DNA of 64,000 nucleotides from positions 1,798,001 through 1,862,000 of the forward strand of contig AP023240.1 in NCBI GenBank assembly GCA_016592635.1, written 5' to 3'. The position numbers and the translations under genes were made by a program. The notes under the pieces were generated by a model. That model was given only the letters and a program-made list of their open reading frames with translations. It ran no database searches and was not told the origin of the DNA. This DNA comes from Methyloprofundus sp. Lineage in GTDB: Bacteria > Pseudomonadota > Gammaproteobacteria > Methylococcales > Methylomonadaceae. This document shows, piece by piece, positions 53,278 through 62,818 of the stretch. Numbering within the stretch: the stretch's first letter is position 1; every line of letters begins with the position of its first letter.

Positions 53278-55218
53278 ATGAGGAAAGTATTATTTAGGTT
53301 CTGGGTTTGTTTGCTGTTATCACTATGGATGCTAGATAGTTCAGCAAGCTTGCTTGAGCGGCAGCGTGTGCGTTTTTTATCAGCGGAACAAAATTTACAA
53401 GGAGACTTTGCGGCGATTAGTAAAGGCTTGGAAAGTTATCCCTTGTACCCTTATTTGGAATATCAGTGGTTAAAAAAGAACCTAGGCAAGACCAAGCAAG
53501 TAAAAAGGTATCTAAAAAATAATAAAACATCACGTTATGCACGTTTATTGCGAGGTAATTGGCTAAATTACTTATATAAAAAGGAGCAGTGGCAGGGTTT
53601 TGTGACTTACTATAAGTCATCATCAAGCAAGCGGCAGCAATGTCGCTATCAATGGGCGCGTTATCAATTAAACTATAAAACAAAAGCACTGATAGCGACT
53701 AAAAAAATCTGGTTAACAGGTCGGTCTTTGCCAAAAGACTGTAACCCATTGTTAGCAAAATTTACCCAGTCTAAATTTTTAACCCAAGAATTAGTTTGGC
53801 AGCGTTTTTTACTGGCGAGTAAAAAACGGCAAATTAAATTAGCACAATACTTGAGTAAGCAACTGACCAGTGTGCAAGCGAAAAAAAATTCTGAGTGGTG
53901 GTTGCGGTTGGTTAAACAGCCAGAGTTAATTACGCAAACTAAATTTTTACAAGGTGTCTCAAAAGCACAGCAATCAGATATGCTGGTGTATGCTATCAAA
54001 CGTATCACGGGGGCAAATGCAGAGAAGGCAGCCATGGTTTGGGAGGCACAAAAGCCTTTATATCAATTAAGTGCGACTAAGGTTTATCAAATAGAGCGTA
54101 AAATTGCTATGCAAATGGCATTTGATAAATCCACTAAAGCTTATGCACGATTTAAAATGATTAAGCAGCCTAGTGCAAGTACGCGTATTTGGACTGTACG
54201 TGCGGCATTATTGGAACAAAATTGGCAGCATGTACAAGCGGCGTTAAAAAACTTGCCGGCAGTTGAAAAGCGCAAGCAGCGTTGGCGTTATTGGCAGGCA
54301 CGTACTTTTATGCAAACTAAACAGCCAGAGCTTGGATTAGCACTGTATAAATTGTTGGCTAAAGAACGCAGTTATTATGGTTTTTTAGCAGCAGATTTTT
54401 TACAACAAGCTTATGTTTTTGCCGATAAGCCAATTAAATTAAGCAGTAAAAAGCGTGAAGATTTGTTGGCTAGTAAAACCTTTTTGATGATCCGTGAGTT
54501 TAGATTTTTGCAGCGTGATGATGAAGCGCAAAGAAATTGGTGGGATGCTATTAACGGATTAAAAGGCAATGATGTATTAGGGGCTGCAAAAGTTGCCCAA
54601 GAATGGCAGTGGCATAAATTGGCGATTTTAACGGTAGCTCGCGTCAAAAGTTGGGATGATGTTGTGTTGCGTTTTCCAATTGATTATGCTGATGAGATTA
54701 AGAAGAACGCTACATTACAAGAGTTGGAGACACCTATTATTTATGGCTTAGTTCGTCGTGAGAGTATGTTTGATAAATTAGCTAATTCTCCAGCGGGTGC
54801 TTTGGGCTTAATGCAAATTATGCCTAGAACAGGCAGGCAAATTGCTAGAGAAATGAAGTTACGTTGGCGTTCTAAATCGGCATTATTAGATGCGGAGCTT
54901 AATTTAAAATTTGGTGCTTATTATTACAAGCAAATGCTGACCAAATATGCAGGTAATTTTGCTTTGGCAGCAGCAGCTTACAATGCAGGTCCGCATCGAG
55001 TAGATCGCTGGATTAAAACGGAGAGTGGTTATCCAGCCGATATTTGGGTAGAAACCATTCCGTATAAAGAAACGCGGGGATATGTTGCGGCAGTATTAAC
55101 TTATGCTTTGGTTTACCAACATCGTATGGGCGAAAATAAATTAACTATGCAAGATTTTATGTTGGATATTAAGCCACAGAGTGTCACAACTGATGCGGTA
55201 GCGACGGGTGAAATTTAA
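53278..55218 (+). CDS. slt: soluble lytic murein transglycosylase Slt
   Basis: 646 residues with a signal peptide (about MRKVLFRFWVCLLLSLWMLDSSA). A superhelical alpha-rich N-terminal region is followed by the SLT domain: YGLVRRESMF with catalytic Glu495, SPAGALGLMQIMPRTG, and AAAAYNAGPHRVDRW. It cleaves peptidoglycan glycan strands, releasing 1,6-anhydro-muropeptides in the periplasm. Preceded by a GGAG-type ribosome-binding site. Confidence 0.93.
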   Translation: MRKVLFRFWVCLLLSLWMLDSSASLLERQRVRFLSAEQNLQGDFAAISKGLESYPLYPYLEYQWLKKNLGKTKQVKRYLKNNKTSRYARLLRGNWLNYLYKKEQWQGFVTYYKSSSSKRQQCRYQWARYQLNYKTKALIATKKIWLTGRSLPKDCNPLLAKFTQSKFLTQELVWQRFLLASKKRQIKLAQYLSKQLTSVQAKKNSEWWLRLVKQPELITQTKFLQGVSKAQQSDMLVYAIKRITGANAEKAAMVWEAQKPLYQLSATKVYQIERKIAMQMAFDKSTKAYARFKMIKQPSASTRIWTVRAALLEQNWQHVQAALKNLPAVEKRKQRWRYWQARTFMQTKQPELGLALYKLLAKERSYYGFLAADFLQQAYVFADKPIKLSSKKREDLLASKTFLMIREFRFLQRDDEAQRNWWDAINGLKGNDVLGAAKVAQEWQWHKLAILTVARVKSWDDVVLRFPIDYADEIKKNATLQELETPIIYGLVRRESMFDKLANSPAGALGLMQIMPRTGRQIAREMKLRWRSKSALLDAELNLKFGAYYYKQMLTKYAGNFALAAAAYNAGPHRVDRWIKTESGYPADIWVETIPYKETRGYVAAVLTYALVYQHRMGENKLTMQDFMLDIKPQSVTTDAVATGEI

Positions 55219-55306
55219 GCTAGTATTGGGTGAGTGAGGGCTATTACTTAATTTTAAGTATTAAGTACTCAAGCATAATTAATTTAACATTTTTTGTATA
55301 ACTTGA

Positions 55307-55361
55307 GTAGGTTGCGGGTGAGGCACGCACTGTTGGGGTTCGTGCCTCACCCGCAACCTAC
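55307..55361. repeat. perfect 21-bp-stem hairpin with GTAGG/CCTAC ends
   Basis: Arms 55307-55327 and 55341-55361 pair without mismatch around a 13-base loop. The ends read GTAGG and CCTAC, like the hairpins at 13561 and 21522. It lies between the convergent slt and pmbA. Confidence 0.72.
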
Positions 55362-55460
55362 GATAGGATTTTGCTCTTTGATCCATTCTACAAAGTGTTA
55401 GATTAATTTTGCACAGGTACTTAGAGGAACAGGCGGGATAGTTATCCCGCTAAAAAGTAA

Positions 55461-56792
55461 TTATTCGCCAGCAATCGCCATTTCTTCAACCAGAATAGAG
55501 CCAGTACGAATATTGCCACGGTAATCTATATCATTACCAACGGCTATAATTTGCTGAAACATATCTTTCAAATTACCTGCAATAGTAATTTCTTGTACTG
55601 GGTATTGTATTTCGCCTTGCTCTATCCAAAAGCCAGATGCACCACGGGAGTAACCGCCTGTGACAGGATTGACTCCTTGGCCCATTAATTCAGTGACTAA
55701 TAAACCGGTACCCATTGTTCTGAGTAATTGTTGCAAATCTTGTTCGCCAGATGAAATACATAAATTATGTATTCCGCCTGAGTGTCCAGTCGTTTGCATG
55801 CCGAGTTTACGAGCCGAATAACTACTTAATAAATAGGATTGCAGAACGCCATCGCTGATGATGTCGGTTGCTTGGGTGGCAACACCTTCACCATCGTATA
55901 AAGCACTGCCTAAGGCACCTAATAAGTGAGGTTGCTCGTAGATATTAATAAACTCAGGAAATATTTTGGTATCCAAGCTATCAAGTAAAAAGGAAGACTT
56001 TCGGTACAGGCTACCGCCACTAATAGCACCAATAAAGGAACCTATTAGGCCACCAGCAACTTCAGCGGAATATAATACAGGGCATTTACGAGTGCTGAGA
56101 CTGCGCGCACCTAGGCGTTGTATGGTTCTTTCGGCTGCTTTTTGACCAATAAATTCTGCTTTATCCAAGTTGCGTTGGTCACGAGCAACGCTATACCAAT
56201 AATCACGTTCCATAGCACCCTCGCGTTCACCAAGAACCGAGCAGCTAATGGTGTGACGAGTTGATGCATAGCCGTGCATAAATCCTAGGCTATTACCAAA
56301 GATACGCATGCCATCGAAGCTATCGACAGAAGCGCCTTCCGAGTTGCTTATATCTGCATGATATTGGCGGGCACTGTCTTCACAGCTAATGGCTAGATTT
56401 ATGGCATCATCGGCAGAAATATCCCACGGATGATGTAATTCCAGATCCTTAAATTCAGTTGCCAGTTTGTTTGCGTCAGGCAAACCTGCATACTGATCTT
56501 CACTTGCATAACGCGCAATGCTGCACGCAGCAGAAACCGTTTCTTTTATAGATTTGGTGGAGATGTCGGTGGTACTTGCCGAGCCTTTTTTCTGCCCAAA
56601 ATAAACGGTCACCCCGAGACCTTGCGAACAGTGATGCTCTATGGTTTCTACTTCACCTAAGCGGACGTTGATCGATAAACCATTATCAACACTTAACCCT
56701 GCGGCGGCTTGACTAGCACCTTGTTGTTTTGCTTCAACTAATAAGTCGTTAATAATGGTTTCGAGGCGAGTAATTTCTTCTTGGTTTTGCAT
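55461..56792 (-). CDS. pmbA: PmbA/TldE metalloprotease subunit
   Basis: 443 residues of the TldD/PmbA family. It lacks the HExxxH of TldD, as TldE/PmbA does. GMRIFGNSLGFMHGYASTRHTISC and NPVTGGYSRGASGFWIEQGEIQYPVQEITIAGNLKDMFQQIIAVGND are family signatures. With TldD it forms the heterodimeric protease that degrades unfolded peptides and matures some modified peptides such as microcins. It lies downstream of tldD, separated by a repeat-bearing gap. Confidence 0.94.
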   Translation of the reverse strand: MQNQEEITRLETIINDLLVEAKQQGASQAAAGLSVDNGLSINVRLGEVETIEHHCSQGLGVTVYFGQKKGSASTTDISTKSIKETVSAACSIARYASEDQYAGLPDANKLATEFKDLELHHPWDISADDAINLAISCEDSARQYHADISNSEGASVDSFDGMRIFGNSLGFMHGYASTRHTISCSVLGEREGAMERDYWYSVARDQRNLDKAEFIGQKAAERTIQRLGARSLSTRKCPVLYSAEVAGGLIGSFIGAISGGSLYRKSSFLLDSLDTKIFPEFINIYEQPHLLGALGSALYDGEGVATQATDIISDGVLQSYLLSSYSARKLGMQTTGHSGGIHNLCISSGEQDLQQLLRTMGTGLLVTELMGQGVNPVTGGYSRGASGFWIEQGEIQYPVQEITIAGNLKDMFQQIIAVGNDIDYRGNIRTGSILVEEMAIAGE

Positions 56793-56886
56793 GATTTTTA
56801 GGGTTGGCTGGTAGGCTCTACATATTTAACTATTTGTGTAGAGTAGAGCGTCTTTTTCGCGACAGATTGTTTAGTTGTCGTAAAAT

Positions 56887-56930
56887 GTTGGGTTACGTTA
56901 TCAGCGCTACGCTAGATAAGCTAACCCAAC
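56887..56930. repeat. imperfect intergenic hairpin between tldD and pmbA
   Basis: GTTGGGTTA at 56887 and TAACCCAAC ending at 56930 enclose a further pairing stretch (TTATC/GATAA), about 20 base pairs with mismatches. A different end from the GTAGG type, so likely another REP-like family. Confidence 0.55.
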
Positions 56931-56953
56931 CGACAATTTTTATTCAAAACGAT

Positions 56954-58399
56954 TTAAATGTTGGTTCCACCAACAGTCAGTGCATCAATTTTTAGGGTAG
57001 GCTGGCCGACACCCACTGGAACACTTTGACCTTCTTTACCACAAGTGCCTACACCACTGTCCAATGCTAGGTCATTACCGACCATGCTGACTTTTGTTAG
57101 TACATCAGGGCCATTACCAATTAAGGTTGCCCCTTTTACTGGCTGGGTGATTTTACCATTTTCAATCAGATACGCTTCACTGGCAGAAAACACAAATTTA
57201 CCTGAGGTAATATCAACTTGACCACCGCCAAAGTTTTTTGCATAGAGGCCATTTTGCACGGATTGGATGATTTCTTCAGGATCACTGGCGCCTGGCAACA
57301 TATAGGTGTTGGTCATTCTAGGCATTGGTGTATGTGCATACGATTCACGCCGACCGTTACCGGTAACAGCAGTGCCCATTAATCTCGCATTAAGCTTATC
57401 TTGCATGTAGCCTTTTAAAATGCCATTTTCAATTAAGGTAGTACATTGTGTCGGGGTGCCTTCATCGTCAATAGATAATGAACCACGCCGACCTTGTAAG
57501 GTGCCATCATCTACAACTGTACATAATGAAGAGGCAACACGTTCGCCAATACGACCACTAAACGCAGAAGTGCCTTTGCGGTTAAAATCACCTTCAAGGC
57601 CATGGCCGATAGCTTCGTGTAATAAGATGCCTGGCCAACCAGAGCCTAATACGACGGTCATACTGCCCGCAGGGGCTGCAACGGCTTCTAAATTGACTAA
57701 AGCTTGCCTGACAGCTTCGCGCGCATATGACATTGCGCGGTCTTCATCGAGGAAATAGCTATAATCATTACGCGCACCACCACCCATGCCACCTTGTTCT
57801 CGTTTACCATTATCTTCGACAATAACACTGATATTTAAGCGCACCAAGGGGCGCACATCGCCAGCGAGCGAGTTACCTTGATTGGCAATTAAGATATGCT
57901 CTTGAACACCGACTAAACTAATAATGACCTGTTCAATACGTGAGTCTAATTGCCGAGTTTGCACATCAATTTTACGTAAAAAATCAACTTTATCTTGGTC
58001 ACTTAATGAATTAAGTGGGTTGACTGTTGCATAGAGTTGCGGGTATGTCTTTGTAGTTGGTAGGGCTACTTTGGCATTTTGACCTTGCCGTGCAATGGCT
58101 TTAACATTTTTTGCTGCTGTTAGTAGTTCGCCTAGTTCAATTTTGTCGCTGTAAGCAAAGCCGGTTTTTTCACCCGATAATGCACGTACTCCTGCGCCTT
58201 GCTCAATATTATGACTGCCTTCTTTAATAATGCCATCTTCTAAAACCCAAGATTCGTAATGACTGGATTGAAAATAAATATCGCCATCATCTACTGCACC
58301 AGAGGTTAATTGCTCCATGACACGATAAATATCGTTTTCTTGTAGGCCTGTCGGGACAAGTATTGCTTGTTTTGCTAATTGTAATATATTGTCGGTCAT
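56954..58399 (-). CDS. tldD: TldD metalloprotease subunit
   Basis: 481 residues. [11 protein letters not shown] is the zinc-binding HExxxH motif. [35 protein letters not shown] and NTYMLPG are diagnostic for TldD. It is the catalytic partner of PmbA/TldE. It follows the nitrilase gene by 6 bases in an rng-yhdP-nit-tldD order. Confidence 0.96.
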   Translation of the reverse strand: MTDNILQLAKQAILVPTGLQENDIYRVMEQLTSGAVDDGDIYFQSSHYESWVLEDGIIKEGSHNIEQGAGVRALSGEKTGFAYSDKIELGELLTAAKNVKAIARQGQNAKVALPTTKTYPQLYATVNPLNSLSDQDKVDFLRKIDVQTRQLDSRIEQVIISLVGVQEHILIANQGNSLAGDVRPLVRLNISVIVEDNGKREQGGMGGGARNDYSYFLDEDRAMSYAREAVRQALVNLEAVAAPAGSMTVVLGSGWPGILLHEAIGHGLEGDFNRKGTSAFSGRIGERVASSLCTVVDDGTLQGRRGSLSIDDEGTPTQCTTLIENGILKGYMQDKLNARLMGTAVTGNGRRESYAHTPMPRMTNTYMLPGASDPEEIIQSVQNGLYAKNFGGGQVDITSGKFVFSASEAYLIENGKITQPVKGATLIGNGPDVLTKVSMVGNDLALDSGVGTCGKEGQSVPVGVGQPTLKIDALTVGGTNI

Positions 58400-58405
58400 T
58401 AGAGT

Positions 58406-59224
58406 TTATCCGCAGCTGATTTGGCGGTGTTGTAGTACAGGGAATGATTCGCGAGTTTTATGTAATCGTACAAGGTCAATTTCTGCGGAAACGGTGCCAG
58501 CATTGGTTTTCTTACAGTCTAAAATAGTACCCCATGGGTCAATAATCATACTATGGCCAAAGGTTTGGCGGCCATTAACATGGAAACCACCTTGATTAGG
58601 GGCAATGACATAACATAAATTTTCCACCGCGCGTGCTCTTAATAATAGCTCCCAGTGAGCTGCTCCCGTTTTTTGGGTAAATGCTGAGGGTAAAATAAGT
58701 ACTTCCATGCCTTGGTCTTGCATCATGCGAAACTGCTCAGGAAAGCGCAAATCATAGCAGATAGCAACCCCTAATTTACCAAAAGGGCTATCAATAACTA
58801 GAGGGGCAGTACCTTTGGCAATGGTGTCGGATTCGCGATAAACTTCATCGGAGCCAGGCACTTGTACGTCAAATAAATGAATTTTGTCATAGCGCGCAAT
58901 ACGTTCACCTAGCTCATTATAAATGAGGCATGCAGCCATTACTTTATTTTCATCCGCAGCCGCAATGGGTATAGTGCCTGCAATAATCCAGACAGCATAT
59001 TTTTTAGCAGTATTAGCGAGAAACTCTTGAATAGGGCCAGCGCCGTCGGTTTCTTTATGCTCTATTTTGTCGAATTCACTTTGCCCCATTAAGGCAAAAT
59101 TTTCTGGTAAAGCGACAAGCTTAGCACCTGATTGGGCTGCTTCAGCAATTAAGCGTTCGGCCTCAGTTAGGTTGGAACTAATATTGGGGCTAGATGCCAT
59201 TTGGATGGCTGCACATTTATTCAT
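58406..59224 (-). CDS. nitrilase-family carbon-nitrogen hydrolase (Nit2/NitFhit-like)
   Basis: 272 residues with the E-K-C triad: E41 in LPENFAL, K114 in RYDKIHLFDV, C156 in VAICYDLRFPE. Its homologues in this position act as amidases on damaged metabolites such as deaminated glutathione (NitFhit/YbeM type). It is co-oriented with yhdP and tldD. Confidence 0.9.
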   Translation of the reverse strand: MNKCAAIQMASSPNISSNLTEAERLIAEAAQSGAKLVALPENFALMGQSEFDKIEHKETDGAGPIQEFLANTAKKYAVWIIAGTIPIAAADENKVMAACLIYNELGERIARYDKIHLFDVQVPGSDEVYRESDTIAKGTAPLVIDSPFGKLGVAICYDLRFPEQFRMMQDQGMEVLILPSAFTQKTGAAHWELLLRARAVENLCYVIAPNQGGFHVNGRQTFGHSMIIDPWGTILDCKKTNAGTVSAEIDLVRLHKTRESFPVLQHRQISCG

Positions 59225-59251
59225 ACTGTTATTTCTTAAATAAATTAGTGG

Positions 59252-62200
59252 TTATTTTTTAGATTGTGGTCTGCTTGGTAGTGCCTGGTTAAATTGCCGT
59301 TCTACCTGAAAATTATCCCAAGTTCCCTTAATGTTATAGAGCAAGCTCAACAAGAGTCCTCCGGCATACTCATCACCAATAAAGGTTTTGGTGACCACAT
59401 TCGCTGCATTACCTATAATTGTACCAGCAATAGGCACTTTAGGGAGTACTGTTGCTTGTATATCAATTTGTTCAGTGTTCAAGTCGGTGGAGCCAGTAAT
59501 GAAAATTTCGGCAGGCATCGCATTAATGTGAGATTTATTTGTCTTTATTAAGCCTTGGTTCAAATTTAATTTAGCTGTTATTTCGGTAAAACTTAGCCCT
59601 GCTTCAGTAATATCTGAAAAGTCCAAGCGTAAACGCTTGCCTAGTTTGCTCACATCCAAGGCACCCAAAATACGGCCTATACCAGGATCTACCCCCAAAA
59701 TACGGCCATTAGTCAGGTAGGCGTTTACTGAACCTGATAGTAATGATTTCGAGAATTCATAAGGAGGGGCTAGCCAATGTAATGCAAATTGTAGTTCGGT
59801 TGAACTGCCAACAAGAGTGTTGGAAAGTTGCATGCTTTGTAAGAGGTGTCCAAAATTTTGACTTAATAATTGGCCTTCAATAATGGTTGTTTCTTGTGTT
59901 GCTTGCTGCCTCCAATGTCCAGAAAGCTCTAGTTGCTCAGTGGCAGAGGTAATATGGAACTGCTTAATAAAAAGGCCGTCATGAGCTGCTTGCGTTTGTA
60001 TGTCAAGTACTCCCAAATTGACACTTTGCCAATAGAGGGCATTGCTTTTTATGGTCATGCTAGGGAAATCATTAAGTTGCAACGTTGCACTATCACTACT
60101 ATTAAGGTTATCTTTGAATTCCAATTGTTGCAAAGCGGAAAGGTTTAAGTTGTCAAAAGATAGCTTTAATTGAGTCATTTTATTAAATTTAGTCGGTAGC
60201 ATGGCACTACCATTCGCTATTGGGCTAGTAAATTTACCTTGCCAGTATGAATTGATACGTTGTAAGTTAATGACTAAATTATTATCTGCAGTGACGAGGT
60301 CAATATAGCTAAGACTAAAGGAATCAATGCCTGATGAACTAATGCTTGAACTTAGTTCAAGAGGGTGCTTTTGCAGGGCGGGTTTGGATAGTGGTGGGAA
60401 GTCAATCGCAACGCCGACCAAATCAGATGTTAATTGTATGTGGGTACTATCTTGTGTATCCGTCGGAATATTGAGTAGTATTTGATAAGGGCTACTACCG
60501 TGCAAATAATTCCAAAAGCTATGTGGAAAATGCTTCTTTAACAGAGGCGTATCTGCTTGCCCTGATATTAAAATGCTGGTATTAAGCTCATTGCTGTCAA
60601 TTTTTGCAGTTATTAGCGAACCAAAGGCTTGGGCAGTGATAGTTTCGCTAAAAGTGCCTTTTTCTGAGAAGTGGATATTGGCATCAATATCAGTAATACT
60701 TACCTCAGCACTATTAAGATTCAGTGTGGCAGCATTAGTCTGGGCAATAATATGAGTTTGTCCAGGGAGTTCACTTAATGGAATTTTTAAATCTAGATTT
60801 GCAGCAAAGGAACCTTGAATTTTACAGAGCTTGTTAACAGCAGAGGCTTGTTTTTGTAAAGGGGAATGCTCTAGAAATTGAGTCGCCTGACTCAATTTAC
60901 CTTTTATATCACCTGTAATGACCAAGTAATCACTGTGTGTAAACGAGTCGATACTGACAGCAGCCTGTTCAATATGCACTCCAAATGCGTTACCATCAGT
61001 AATATTTACCGCTAAGCTTTCGGAGAAGAAGCGAATTTCTGCATTGAGATTTTCTAAATTTGGCCAGTCAGGAGCATAATGCAAATTCACATCTTGGGCA
61101 GCAAATAATACTTCAATGACACCTTCGCTTTTAGTGAAGGGGTAATCTGTTAAAGCACCTCGAAACAGGACATCACCCTGTTCAACAGTACCTGCTAAAA
61201 AAGCATGATCTAGCCAGTCAATCAGTGCGTCATCACTCAGTAGGCCTACAGGTAAGTAAGGGGGGACTTGGGCAGCATCACGGCCATCATAGAAATGGGT
61301 ATGCAAGTTTAGGCTGGTTGCCTGCTCATTTTTTGGTAAGGTTAATTGAAACTTATTTTTAACCTTGATATCAGCTGTTTGTAACTCTAGCATCGGACTG
61401 CTCAATAGCCAAGCATCAGATTCTTGTTGCCACTGTAGTAAGCCTAAAATATAATGAATATTCAGTGGTTTGCGAAATTGATCGGGGGAGTCAAAACTGA
61501 GTTGTTGTGAGTTAATGACAATGTTGCCCTGAGATTCATTACCTTTTATATGTAAGTTAAGCCCTTTAATGCCAGGAATATCAGCAAAAGCTTGATACTG
61601 TAAATCGTTAAGTTCACCATTAATGGCAAAAGTTTGTTGTGGGATGTCGGCCAAAAATAATAGGTCTTTTATTTCACCCTGTAGAGCAAGTTTGTGTAAT
61701 GTGTTTTGTAGTTCTTCTGGTAGGACTTTATTCAGGGTGATGATTTCTCTAAGTCGTCCTAGGTTTAAGTGTGGGCAGTTCAGTGCGATATGTGTTAGTT
61801 CACCAGCAGAGTTATGTTTTAAAGCAAGTGCTAGTTGAGAAATGGCAAGGCGTGCATTTTGAGAGCTGAATGCCATATTTTGTATGGCTAGTTGCCATTG
61901 TTTTGCTAGTTTTCGTAGCTTGAATTGCAACTCAAGTACATCAACAGGGAAGTGCTGTTTTTGTTGTTGGTCTGTTATGGCAACATCTTGGATGCGTACA
62001 TTACCACTCATCTGGGTCATTTCCGCAGCTTGCCAAGTGCTCCAGATAGAAAAATCACCATGCCCTTGGGTAAAGGAGAAGTCAAAGGGGAGGTCACCTG
62101 TAATGATTTTGGCAAGGTTTATCTGTTTGCCTTCGATAAATAGGCGTGCATTAACGCTATTAGGTTCAAACATACTACCGGTAAAGTCCATGGCTAAGCG

Positions 62201-62800
62201 CAATGATTCTCCAAGAGAATCAGGTAAATCCATAGAGATAAATATTTTATGTCGACTGTTGTTGTGGATGAATATATTGACATGCTTAAGTTCGATCGGT
62301 TGCGCATTACGCTTTTCATCTAACCATAAAATTTCACTATCAATCAGTTCATATTGCTTGCCCTGCATAAGCCAAGTGGGTTGTTCACTATCATCGCTAG
62401 GTAAACCAGTGATCGCGATGCCGCCTGTGGCTAAACGTTTAATTTCTAATTTTGCACCTATGAGCGTGACCTGTAGCGCTTTTAATAACGAATGTCGCAT
62501 GGCTGTGAGTAGGCTTAAACCTACGTGGACTTCTTGTAAGTGTATGGCTGTTGCAGATGTTGCAACGGCTTGCACTTTAATATCATGCAGTACTAGTTCG
62601 GGCTTAAAACCATTAAATGCACCAGATACACTGCTAATGTTGACCTGAGTACCTAAGTAGTCAGCAAGTTGCGCTTCTAAATCTGGTTTAAATACATTTA
62701 GCTTAGTCATGGCAAAGTGTAAAGCACTCGTGCCGATCGCCGACACCAGCAATAGCCAAAAAAGGCCATGCATGGTGTGGTGGTGAATACGTTTGAGCAT
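59252..62800 (-). CDS. yhdP: YhdP-family AsmA-like envelope protein
   Basis: 1182 residues, close to usual YhdP length. An N-terminal membrane segment (GLFWLLLVSAIGTSALHFAMT) is followed by a long beta-rich periplasmic body and the C-terminal AsmA-2/DUF3971 region (LRLDFSDITEAGLSFTEITAKLNLNQGLIKTNKSHINAMPAEIFITG). YhdP helps carry phospholipids to the outer membrane with TamB and YdbH. The gene follows rng, the standard gammaproteobacterial arrangement. Confidence 0.93.
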   Translation of the reverse strand: MLKRIHHHTMHGLFWLLLVSAIGTSALHFAMTKLNVFKPDLEAQLADYLGTQVNISSVSGAFNGFKPELVLHDIKVQAVATSATAIHLQEVHVGLSLLTAMRHSLLKALQVTLIGAKLEIKRLATGGIAITGLPSDDSEQPTWLMQGKQYELIDSEILWLDEKRNAQPIELKHVNIFIHNNSRHKIFISMDLPDSLGESLRLAMDFTGSMFEPNSVNARLFIEGKQINLAKIITGDLPFDFSFTQGHGDFSIWSTWQAAEMTQMSGNVRIQDVAITDQQQKQHFPVDVLELQFKLRKLAKQWQLAIQNMAFSSQNARLAISQLALALKHNSAGELTHIALNCPHLNLGRLREIITLNKVLPEELQNTLHKLALQGEIKDLLFLADIPQQTFAINGELNDLQYQAFADIPGIKGLNLHIKGNESQGNIVINSQQLSFDSPDQFRKPLNIHYILGLLQWQQESDAWLLSSPMLELQTADIKVKNKFQLTLPKNEQATSLNLHTHFYDGRDAAQVPPYLPVGLLSDDALIDWLDHAFLAGTVEQGDVLFRGALTDYPFTKSEGVIEVLFAAQDVNLHYAPDWPNLENLNAEIRFFSESLAVNITDGNAFGVHIEQAAVSIDSFTHSDYLVITGDIKGKLSQATQFLEHSPLQKQASAVNKLCKIQGSFAANLDLKIPLSELPGQTHIIAQTNAATLNLNSAEVSITDIDANIHFSEKGTFSETITAQAFGSLITAKIDSNELNTSILISGQADTPLLKKHFPHSFWNYLHGSSPYQILLNIPTDTQDSTHIQLTSDLVGVAIDFPPLSKPALQKHPLELSSSISSSGIDSFSLSYIDLVTADNNLVINLQRINSYWQGKFTSPIANGSAMLPTKFNKMTQLKLSFDNLNLSALQQLEFKDNLNSSDSATLQLNDFPSMTIKSNALYWQSVNLGVLDIQTQAAHDGLFIKQFHITSATEQLELSGHWRQQATQETTIIEGQLLSQNFGHLLQSMQLSNTLVGSSTELQFALHWLAPPYEFSKSLLSGSVNAYLTNGRILGVDPGIGRILGALDVSKLGKRLRLDFSDITEAGLSFTEITAKLNLNQGLIKTNKSHINAMPAEIFITGSTDLNTEQIDIQATVLPKVPIAGTIIGNAANVVTKTFIGDEYAGGLLLSLLYNIKGTWDNFQVERQFNQALPSRPQSKK

Positions 62801-62818
62801 TACTTTGCTTAGTTTTGA

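Noticed and set aside
61884..62648. A 254-codon plus-strand frame over yhdP.
   Set aside because: Opposite-strand shadow of yhdP, rich in Ser and Cys as such shadows are.
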